IMG/VR virus record: IMGVR_UViG_3300028786_000159
Coordinates: 1-21,702 of that record
Origin: a virus
Direction: 5' to 3' (one strand)
DNA length: 21,702 nucleotides
The position numbers and the translations under genes are program-made. Under the pieces are notes generated by a model. The model was given only the letters and a program-made list of their open reading frames with translations. It searched no databases and was not told the DNA's origin. Below, piece by piece: positions 15,633 through 21,702 of the stretch (its first letter is position 1; the number at the start of each line of letters is the position of its first letter).

Positions 15633-15857
15633 ATGGCCATCTCGACATGCATCAAATGCAGCGGGCATAGTTTCGAACTGACACTGCTCACCCCTCTGGG
15701 CGAGAGCCGCAAGCTCATGATGGTTCAATGCTCCGCCTGCGGAACGCCCGTGGGCATCGTGGACCCGACGACCGGGCCGCAGATCGAAGCGCTGAAGCAC
15801 CAGGTCGCGGCAATCGACCTCAGGCTCAACCGGATTGCGCAAGCACTGCAGGATTGA
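15633..15857 (+). CDS. Small zinc-ribbon protein with C-terminal helix
   Basis: The 74-aa product has CIKC (C6, C9) and CSAC (C33, C36), a four-cysteine zinc ribbon split by a beta-hairpin stretch. A heptad-like helix at about residues 50-73 (IEALKHQVAAIDLRLNRIAQ) probably forms a coiled coil. ATG 15633 follows GAGGAT. I recall near-identical small proteins as widespread hypotheticals in rhizobia, often beside phage or accessory genes. Binding of nucleic acid or protein is likely; the specific role is unknown. It converges on the end of protein F. Confidence 0.75.
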   Translation: MAISTCIKCSGHSFELTLLTPLGESRKLMMVQCSACGTPVGIVDPTTGPQIEALKHQVAAIDLRLNRIAQALQD

Positions 15858-15916
15858 GGCTGCGGTGATAGCTCACACCCAACCCTGCCGCCGGCGTTAG
15901 CGCGCTATCTGGAAAT

Positions 15917-17523
15917 TCAGAAACTGCGCGCGGATCGAAGCCACGGCGTCAGCCAATCCTCGCCCTCTGCGCTGCGCGGTCCGACGCGATCTGACTGACC
16001 CCAGATCGGCGACGGAAAGGGCCAGTCGGCCATCGGCTCGCCGCTGACGAGCCCAACCAGCCCGGCAGCCTGCTTCGGGAGCGCAGCTTGGCCCGGATCG
16101 ATGGGCGCCAAAGTTCTGGCAAGCATGCCTGGCAGGCCGCCCGGAAAATCTGGATTGTCCGACGGCGCGAATGGCACTGCAGAGGCGCCAGTATCAAATA
16201 CGGATGCTTGCGGTGCGCCGGCATCTCTCCGGGCAAGGTAACGAAAATCAGGATTGACAGCGGGAGGCGCAAAACCATTCGCCTCATCGGACAAACCGAC
16301 ATGTTGCACGACCGGGGTTCGCAACGGTGGCTCCGGCGGAGATGCTGCTTCCGCCGGGGTCATCAGGCCATTCCCAATGAACTGACTTGCGCCGGCCAGC
16401 ATCCGCCCGACGCTTTGCCCGAGAGCATGGAAGTCGCTGATCGTGCGAGAACCAGGGCTGGCTCCAGACCCGTCGAAGGCCAGCGGAGATGGTGTTGCCG
16501 CAACAGCCAGAGCTTGCAGAACATTTCCAAACAAGCCACCGGCCGGTGAACAACCGCCGGGGAGGTCCACTCCGAACCACCGGGAATCATCGACCTCCTG
16601 TCTTTCTGGAGTCCGGGCATGGTTGGCGAAGGAGGAACAACGGAGCCGTCCGGCGCAGGGCCATGGTTGCCCCCGGTCATATTGTCGGCACCGATCACGC
16701 CTCCGAATGCCGGAGAAGAGTTCGCGATCGGTGTAGGAGAGAACATCGAGCTCGTCAGCGACGGCGCTGACAAAGGAGGAGTGGGGAGCGTTGGAGAAAG
16801 CCTGCTACTTTGCAAAGGGCCCGCTGTGGCGGGCGACCGAGGCATCACAGCGGTAAAGCGGTCGTCAAAGGAAGCCGCGGGGCTATCGCCGCTTTGCGGC
16901 AGTTCCCACTTTCCGATTCCACCCTGAAAGAGAGTGCGACCATCCTCCATATTGGTCCAATTGTCTTGAACGCTGCCGTCCTTTCTTATGATACGGAGCA
17001 AAGGATATTCGAGACCACCGTCCGAAATAATGGCCGATTTCGTAAGATCGAAACGCGAGCCGTCGGGCAAAGCGACAATTCCGGAACCGACCGATAGCGT
17101 CATGTCTCCGACTCGAAAGGTCGACCCACCTGAATAGGGCGCATAAGCGTCGGTCTGGAATGCTCCGGCTCTGAACGCTGCTTTTACAACATCCCCTAAT
17201 TCAGAAACTGTCATCCCGGTCAATCGTGCGAGCGCGCCGATCTTTGCTCCGACCTCATTGTTCCGGACGTCCTGTCGAAATTCCTGTTCGTTGTCTGGCT
17301 TGTAGTCCTCAAGCGCGTCTCCCCAACGCTTCACGTCGTCGTAGCCATGATGATATGCAAGCAGGGCGGCCGTACCACCATGTCGCCAGGCATCGATATA
17401 GTTGCCGCGCCCCTTCAGATCTGTTGCTTCCGGCCTGACATCCTTCAACCACGAGAACACTTGACCCAGTCTCGCATCAGTCGTCGCCAGTTTACCGCGG
17501 ACAAGCCCGTAGTAGTCAGTCAT
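15917..17523 (-). pseudogene. Tail protein F, effector-like, with a frameshift in the tail
   Basis: Two overlapping frames together make one protein of about 535 aa. The first (from ATG 17523) has an N-terminal helical domain with NYIDAWRHGGTAALLAYHHG, WGDALEDY and DVRNNEVGAKIG. This resembles the D-A-x-R-H ... NNxVG domain found at the ends of some polymorphic toxins (DUF6973-like). A Gly-rich beta region (FRVGDMTLSVGSGIVALPDG) and a SFDDRF tail block follow. Near 16558-16565, at a CCCC run, the tail continues one frame over: IGNGLMTPAEAASPP, FRYLARRDAGAPQASVFDTG, VGLVSGEPMADWPFPSPIWG and the end DWLTPWLRSARSF. A -1 shift restores the frame, so one base is probably missing. The start overlaps the exported protein upstream by 8 bases. 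Confidence 0.75.
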
Positions 17524-17905
17524 GTTTGATCTTTCGCTTCATGATTAAATCGCGTGGATTGTTTTGGCAGCCGTCGGTAGCGGGTGACTTCTCGCCGTCA
17601 ATCCAATAATCGAACTCGCGATCATCGAACCAGAAGCATTGATAGACGATACCGCTAGTGTACTTGATAAGGATCTTGCTTGTATCCCCGGTGTGGCGCA
17701 CATCCGTGCGGAGTAGGTTGAGCACCTCCCAACTCATTCCCGACCAATTGCAGATCTTCACACTTTGAAGCTGCACAGGCTCGTGCTGTACGCCACAGAG
17801 CGCGCCGCCAGGCTCGTCAAAATAACGACTATATATTCCAGCGCCTGCGAGACATGCCGCAAGAAGCGACAGGACGATCAACGTCCTCCGTAGCGATTTG
17901 TACAT
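17516..17905 (-). CDS. Small exported or membrane-anchored protein, candidate immunity protein for F
   Basis: The product is 129 aa from ATG 17905 (GAAGGG lies 12 bases upstream; TTG 17917 would add four residues). The N-terminus is basic then hydrophobic (KSLRRTLIVLSLLAACLAGA), a signal peptide or anchor. The mature part has four cysteines (ALCGVQ, KICNWSG, YQCFWFDD, DGCQNN) and aromatic-rich strands. Its stop lies 8 bases inside the start of protein F, so the two are coupled. This repeats the arrangement at 1989-3128 with protein A. The immunity role is inferred from order and export only; no family is recognised. Confidence 0.6.
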   Translation of the reverse strand: MYKSLRRTLIVLSLLAACLAGAGIYSRYFDEPGGALCGVQHEPVQLQSVKICNWSGMSWEVLNLLRTDVRHTGDTSKILIKYTSGIVYQCFWFDDREFDYWIDGEKSPATDGCQNNPRDLIMKRKIKHD

Positions 17906-18050
17906 GAACCAAGACAACCCTTCTCATCGGCTGGCAGCTGCCGGCAAAGCAAGATTCCAAGCAAGCCACTCGATAGAACATATCAAGAACTTCAGTCAAG
18001 GGAATGCTCTACCGCTGGTAGATCAGTTCGCGGAGACTGAACTCATCTCC

Positions 18051-19364
18051 TCACACCCACCCCTGCTCGCGATACCGGATCGGCCGGTTGAAATTCCCTT
18101 GCCGTCCCGGCTCCTGGTAACAGATCGCCATCAGCCCCAACGCATCCGCGGCATGGCTCGACCAATCGTGCTCAGGTCCGAGGCCGACATTGCGGACGTC
18201 GTCCTTCCGCTCGTGATAGAATCCGATCGCATCCCGGCCCGGCTCGGTGGTCGTCTCGTTCCACCAGATTTGCGGACCTAGCCGGCGTAGCGCCTCGATC
18301 CGCATCATCGCCGCACCACGCCCCTGGTTTTTCACCGGCGGCTCGACCGTGAAGCCGGCCTCGCGCAGATGGTCCTCGTAGCGTTTGCCGGTGATGTTGT
18401 TTTCGTTGATGCCGTCATGCGGCAGATGAAGAATCGCTTGCGCGTAACCCTTGCTACGCAGCCAGTTGACGTGAAACGCCAGTACCTGCCCTACCGACTC
18501 GTAATAGTCCAACACGCGAATTTCAGTGCCGACCCACTGCACGATCCAGATCGTGAAGGCATCAGCCGTAGCGCCGGAGCCGCCAATATCGATGAAGGCA
18601 CGCAAGGGCAACAGCGGGTCGGCCGAAACCTTGCCGATCCGCCCGTCACCGCGCGCCTGCGACAGCATGCCGGCGAAATACGCGCCCTCGAACGCCCCGA
18701 TATAATCGCCCTCCCAGATGTGGTCATAACGGTCCGGATAGAGCGAAAGGTCGAGCCGCCGTTCCTCCTCCAGCACGGAGGGAAACCAGGGATTGTCGCG
18801 CCAACTGGCCTTGACCACGCATGCGCCCGGCGGCTGGCGTGTCCGCAGAAAATCGTCGATGGCGTCCGACTTCCGGCGCGGATTCCAGCTCGCCCACAGC
18901 TCGGAGCCCTCGGCACGGATCGTCGGCCGCAGCAGCGAGAGACTGCGCGCGCTCAAATTCTGCGCCTCGTCGATCCAGGCGATACGAAATCCCTCCAGAG
19001 ATTTGATGGAGTCAGCCGTGTGATCCTGTAGGCCACGAAAGATGATGACACCGTCTCCCGGCGTTTCGATCTTGTCGCTGTAGAGCTTGAATCCGCTGCC
19101 GACACCGAGCGCGGCGATCTTGCTCTCGATCAACCGCTTGCTCGATTGCGCCAGCGTCCGCTGCGCCTCGCGAATACAAACCGCGAGCGTGCCGCGTTCG
19201 GCCTGACAGGTCTCGACCAGAAGCTCGCCGAAGAAATGCGATTTTCCCGAGCCGCGACCACCATACGCCGCCTTGTAGCGCGCAGGCAGCAGCAGCGGTT
19301 CAAATATCCGGGCCGTCGGAATTTTCAGAGTGGACGATTTTTGGGTGGACAATGACACGCTCAA
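18051..19364 (-). CDS. Phage terminase large subunit (PBSX-like)
   Basis: This 437-aa protein is the ATP-driven DNA packaging motor and nuclease. The ATPase domain shows Walker A GGRGSGKS (35-42), Walker B RIAWIDEAQN (127-136) and a WASWNPRR segment (157-164). The C-terminal RNase H-like nuclease has acidic positions in FIDIGGSGATADA (D259), LPHDG (D316) and HDWSSHAADALG (D400, D407). Length is normal for the family and the frame is open throughout, so the gene looks intact. The start at TTG 19364 is tentative, and it overlaps the small subunit by 65 bases. Downstream, instead of the portal, lie the F and E modules. Confidence 0.92.
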   Translation of the reverse strand: MSVSLSTQKSSTLKIPTARIFEPLLLPARYKAAYGGRGSGKSHFFGELLVETCQAERGTLAVCIREAQRTLAQSSKRLIESKIAALGVGSGFKLYSDKIETPGDGVIIFRGLQDHTADSIKSLEGFRIAWIDEAQNLSARSLSLLRPTIRAEGSELWASWNPRRKSDAIDDFLRTRQPPGACVVKASWRDNPWFPSVLEEERRLDLSLYPDRYDHIWEGDYIGAFEGAYFAGMLSQARGDGRIGKVSADPLLPLRAFIDIGGSGATADAFTIWIVQWVGTEIRVLDYYESVGQVLAFHVNWLRSKGYAQAILHLPHDGINENNITGKRYEDHLREAGFTVEPPVKNQGRGAAMMRIEALRRLGPQIWWNETTTEPGRDAIGFYHERKDDVRNVGLGPEHDWSSHAADALGLMAICYQEPGRQGNFNRPIRYREQGWV

Positions 19365-19572
19365 TTCGGTGAATCAGTTGAAGCGCGCCGTCATCGGCGC
19401 TGCCCATGGGCTGTGTGGCCTTGCCCCAGCCGCGATCGAGAAGGGAGTTAGCCGCCGAAACGCGAGCCGCAGGCGTCGCATCCTCACTTCTCATGATTTT
19501 AGCGAGGACAGTGACCGCGGTTCGCGTATGGCTCCGCGCCAGCGAGCGGATCGAGGTAGGGGCCCTCGGCAT
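19300..19572 (-). CDS. Small terminase-like protein
   Basis: The 90-aa product starts MPRAPTSIRSLARSHTRTAV and contains EDATPAARVSAANSLLDRGW GK, a helical repeat-like segment of the kind that precedes large terminases in rhizobial prophages. Small subunits recognise the packaging site on DNA. Its ATG directly follows the stop of the upstream 53-aa gene (TGAATG) and its end overlaps the large subunit by 65 bases. It is shorter than many small terminases, so the function rests mainly on position. Confidence 0.65.
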   Translation of the reverse strand: MPRAPTSIRSLARSHTRTAVTVLAKIMRSEDATPAARVSAANSLLDRGWGKATQPMGSADDGALQLIHRIERVIVHPKIVHSENSDGPDI

Positions 19573-19734
19573 TCAGGTTTCGCCCGCTTCCGGAACGACA
19601 TACTCGCATGGCGCCGTATCGATATGGTCGCTGGCGAGGTCGTGCACGACGGAACGGAAAGCGATGGTCGGAAAATCCGTCTGCTCGTGATCGTTCCTGG
19701 GCCGCCGGAGAAACTGGATGATGTCGGCACTCAT
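19573..19734 (-). CDS. 53-aa phage-associated protein of unknown function
   Basis: The frame MSADIIQFLRRPRNDHEQTD, FPTIAFRSVVHDL and APCEYVVPEAGET is closed by TGA directly before the next ATG. Its start overlaps the stop of the microprotein upstream (ATGA). The pattern (an IIQF start, TDFPTIAFRS, APCEYVxPExGET) matches small conserved genes I recall just before terminases in Bradyrhizobium-type prophages. Too small for a functional guess; overlap on both sides makes it convincing as a gene. Confidence 0.7.
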   Translation of the reverse strand: MSADIIQFLRRPRNDHEQTDFPTIAFRSVVHDLASDHIDTAPCEYVVPEAGET

Positions 19735-19802
19735 GAGGGCTCCTCCCATACCGCGATTGCAATCAGGCCGATCAGCGCGAGCGATATCAGATACGCGGTC
19801 AT
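19731..19802 (-). CDS. 23-aa single-span membrane microprotein
   Basis: ATG 19802 opens MTAYLISLALIGLIAIAVWE and ends EPS. Nearly all of it is one transmembrane helix. An AGAGAG ribosome-like site lies about six bases upstream, and the stop overlaps the next start (ATGA). The chain of overlaps down to the large terminase supports it as the first gene of the packaging operon. A role in the membrane is likely; nothing more specific can be read. Confidence 0.6.
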   Translation of the reverse strand: MTAYLISLALIGLIAIAVWEEPS

Positions 19803-20247
19803 CGGCTTCTCTCTGGAGTTAAATGTGCGGCATGATCGCGCGTGCGACCATTTCGGGCGCGAACCCATATCCCTGCTACAGGGGCCGCTTGCGGCTGTGG
19901 CCTTGGCCACGCCGCATGCCGGCACGTTCGCGCGCGCCGGCTAATGATGATCTCAAGGGTTCGGACGACGGCGCGCCCGCGACGCCTCAGGCGACGGGCG
20001 TTGGGAGTTGTGGCGTCGTGACAAGCGGCCGCCGTCCGATTCGAAAACTCCAACAAAAAATGCCCGCAGCGGATTTCTCCGCCCGGGCTCTGCATGATTT
20101 TCGCGATGATGATAATTTGCCGGTGATTTGCCCGACGTGTCAAATGTTTTTTGGACCGTCAACACATTGCGGAAAATCGCACAGCGCCGGTGCGATAGGC
20201 CTCGCCTGACAATAAGGCGCGAGCCGATTGAGTTTTGGTCTTCGAGA
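19803..20247. other. Intergenic leader region of the packaging operon
   Basis: About 445 bases without a convincing gene. A plus-strand ORF (19823-20209) and a minus-strand ORF (19799-20143) span it but have Arg/Pro-rich shadow composition and no ribosome sites. The region contains the terminator at 20055-20088 and must hold the packaging operon promoter, which I could not place with confidence. Confidence 0.5.
20055..20088 (-). terminator. Intrinsic terminator downstream of protein G
   Basis: On the minus strand GCCCGGGCGGA, GAAA, TCCGCTGCGGGC forms two 5-base stems split by a small internal loop, capped by a GAAA tetraloop and followed by A then six T. It lies about 160 bases after the stop of protein G and before the packaging operon, so it separates the two units. 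Confidence 0.65.
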
Positions 20248-21702
20248 TTATCGCTGCTGGGCAGCAAACAAAAGCGCGAGCAACCCGCCGGGTAGCGGCA
20301 CTGGCCGGTCCGGATTATCAGGATCGATGCCCGCAAGCGCCGCGATCCGGCCCGCCAAGCCGCCCATCGGGGTTGGACTGTCCGAGGGAGCGAGCGATGC
20401 TCCTCGCGCGTCCGAGTCGCCCATGGAAGCTTGCGGTTTATTGGCGTCCCGCTGGTTCAGATATTGAATGTATTCCAAGAGAGCGGAAGGTGACGATCCC
20501 TGGGCTCCTGACGTAGACGGAGAATCACCGGCGCCGCCTATTCGGGAAGAGGCATCGTTTCCGCGGCCGAACGCATTTCGACGTGCGGGAGAAAAAACCT
20601 CATTGGCCGAAACGAACGACACTGGCGGCGCGCCTGCATCAAATACGGATGCTTGCGGCCTGTCGGCTATCCTCCGGCTCAAGATTCGCACGGGGTTGGT
20701 GCTGGAGATTCCGGGCGTTTCCCCTGCTAGTGCCGGCGCCGCCGCTTGCATCGGATTTAGCGGGCCGAGGCCCGCCAGAGCCGCGGCCCAGTCGGTGCGA
20801 CCGCCGACAGTATTCAGTTGTTCGGGAAGAACAAACTGCGCGGCCGGGGCGCCGGTGTCGAATACGGACGCTGGCGGCGTATTGTCATCTCTCCGGCTGA
20901 CATACCGCACCGGCTTGGTGCCGGTGCCGGACGCCTCGGAAGAGTCTGGCGATCCCCAGGTCGACGGTGGAGTCGTCCGCAACGGCATCTGCTTTCCGGT
21001 GAATATCCCGAGCGGCCTGCCGGGTTCAGCCGGTGGCATCGGCAAGTTCGGATTGCGCGACGTGATGCCGGTTGGAGACGAGGTCGAGTCTCCGAAGCGA
21101 TCGTCGAACGAATCCTCGCGATCGGAAGTTGCCGGTGCTCTTGTGTAAGGTGCAGACGCCGGTGATTTTTCGGCAATCCTTCGACTCAAAATTCGAACTG
21201 GCTTACCGGGCACCTCGGAGATTGCGCTCGCCCGCGACGAAGGCACAGGCTCCTCTCCATCCGCGTACAGCGAAATAGGTAGAGCCGCACCATTTAATAG
21301 CCTGGGGCTTATTACTCTGGGATCATCAATCGGATCATCTGTACTTGGAGGGCGCTTCCAAATGCCGTCTTCGCCTTCATAATGATTCGCGGCGTCTTGG
21401 ACTTGACCCATCGTCTTATCGATCAGTTCGACGACGGAATCCATGATCGAGTTAGGATCGCCGGCAAATTGCTTCGATGCGATTACTTTCGCTTTGAAAT
21501 TCTCCAAATCGGCAATCGCACTTTCTCCAAATTCGCTTACGAGCGGCTTTTGAGTTCCGCCGTCGAAATAGGATCCGGGTCCGTTCAAGTAATATTCAAT
21601 AACAGACTTTGCGTGCGCGACAATTTCAGCTCTGTGCGCTTCCATTATCGTCGCGACCTGGGAATTTAGCGGCGGCAAAGGTTTTCGCTCGATCGTCGAC
21701 AT
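20248..21702 (-). CDS. Tail protein G with helical N-terminus and repeated tail blocks
   Basis: This 484-aa ORF begins with an ATG at the last bases of the window, so a longer N-terminus cannot be excluded. Residues 1-110 are helical and charged (IMEAHRAEIVAHAKSVIEYY, IMDSVVELIDKTMGQVQDAA), with no recognised family. From 165 on it is all tail: three SRR blocks at 171-185 (ILSRRIAEKSPAS), 267-284 (YVSRRDDN, ASVFDTGAP) and 340-358 (ILSRRIADRPQASVFDAGAP). DDRFG is at 200-204, RPLGIFTGKQMP at 229-240, and ALLEYIQYLNQRD at 407-419. The end, GIDPDNPD then GGLLALL, recalls proteins B and D. It seems to combine both tail subtypes in one chain. Function unknown. Confidence 0.75.
   Translation of the reverse strand: MSTIERKPLPPLNSQVATIMEAHRAEIVAHAKSVIEYYLNGPGSYFDGGTQKPLVSEFGESAIADLENFKAKVIASKQFAGDPNSIMDSVVELIDKTMGQVQDAANHYEGEDGIWKRPPSTDDPIDDPRVISPRLLNGAALPISLYADGEEPVPSSRASAISEVPGKPVRILSRRIAEKSPASAPYTRAPATSDREDSFDDRFGDSTSSPTGITSRNPNLPMPPAEPGRPLGIFTGKQMPLRTTPPSTWGSPDSSEASGTGTKPVRYVSRRDDNTPPASVFDTGAPAAQFVLPEQLNTVGGRTDWAAALAGLGPLNPMQAAAPALAGETPGISSTNPVRILSRRIADRPQASVFDAGAPPVSFVSANEVFSPARRNAFGRGNDASSRIGGAGDSPSTSGAQGSSPSALLEYIQYLNQRDANKPQASMGDSDARGASLAPSDSPTPMGGLAGRIAALAGIDPDNPDRPVPLPGGLLALLFAAQQR

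Noticed and set aside
16555-16570. Programmed -1 frameshift site in protein F
   Set aside because: The sequence in the zero frame (ACC TCC CCG) does not fit an X XXY YYZ slippery heptamer, so a one-base deletion is simpler; length variation of the C-run is left open in the findings.
20100-20165. Possible Bradyrhizobium interspersed repeat (segment with GATTTGCCCGACGTGTCAAA)
   Set aside because: I have an impression that this phrase recurs in Bradyrhizobium intergenic DNA, but there is only one copy in the window and I cannot verify it.
19823-20209. 128-codon plus-strand ORF between the packaging operon and protein G
   Set aside because: Arg/Pro-rich N-terminal half, no ribosome site, and it reads through the minus-strand terminator hairpin.
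1-21702. Insertion sequence, integrase, tRNA attachment site or CRISPR array
   Set aside because: No transposase or integrase motifs, no terminal inverted repeats, no tRNA-like fold and no regularly spaced repeats were seen; the repeats present are portal pieces or in-frame protein repeats.

Overview
The window looks like a degenerate prophage remnant in a high-GC alphaproteobacterium, most likely Bradyrhizobium or a close relative. The basis is the style of the terminase, portal and small phage genes, rhizobial-type small proteins (a zinc ribbon, a signal-peptide protein ending in PPEIIKR) and a direct-repeat LexA box of alphaproteobacterial type (GAAC-N7-GAAC). The host call rests on recalled family resemblance, not on a search. 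Almost everything is transcribed from the minus strand, so the biological order runs from 21702 down to 1.

Layout in transcription order: (1) 21702-20248, a 484-aa Pro/Ser/Gly-rich tail protein (G), then a terminator. (2) 19802-18051, the packaging head: a 23-aa membrane microprotein, a 53-aa protein, a small-terminase-like protein and the large terminase. (3) 17905-15917, an exported small protein overlapping a frameshifted effector-like protein (F). (4) Two plus-strand genes: a zinc ribbon and an exported two-repeat protein. (5) 14393-13359, an M23 peptidase with the tail (E). (6) 13290-12721, the N-terminal third of a phage portal protein. (7) About 7 kb of accessory DNA interrupting the portal gene: a LexA box, a broken small gene, a RelE/HigB-like toxin - XRE antitoxin - DUF6941-like operon with a palindromic operator, a secreted protein, tail proteins D and C separated by a second small piece of portal gene, several small membrane proteins, and tail protein B with internal repeats. 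(8) 5719-4049, the rest of the portal, followed by its overlapping small partner gene. (9) A frameshifted relic and then an intact copy of an exported propeller-like protein, translationally coupled to a second M23 tail protein (A). (10) 1-293, a second copy of the portal 3' region that runs out of the window.

The main result is a family of seven otherwise different proteins (A-G) that share related, disordered, Pro-rich C-terminal tails. The recurring blocks are SRR..ASVFDTGAP, DDRFG, RPLGLFTGQPMPDW, and a terminal GLxxLLQxYLRNx or LxEYIxYLNxR. Their N-termini vary: two carry complete M23 zinc-peptidase motifs and one resembles a polymorphic-toxin domain. At least two are preceded by an overlapping gene for an exported protein, as expected of an immunity gene. 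Four of the seven are followed within about 75 bp by a piece of the same portal gene. My reading is a polymorphic effector/immunity array that grows by recombination at phage portal sequences, with the common C-terminal tail as a possible sorting or loading signal. The architecture and repeats are visible in the sequence; the functions of the tail and of the immunity genes are inference.
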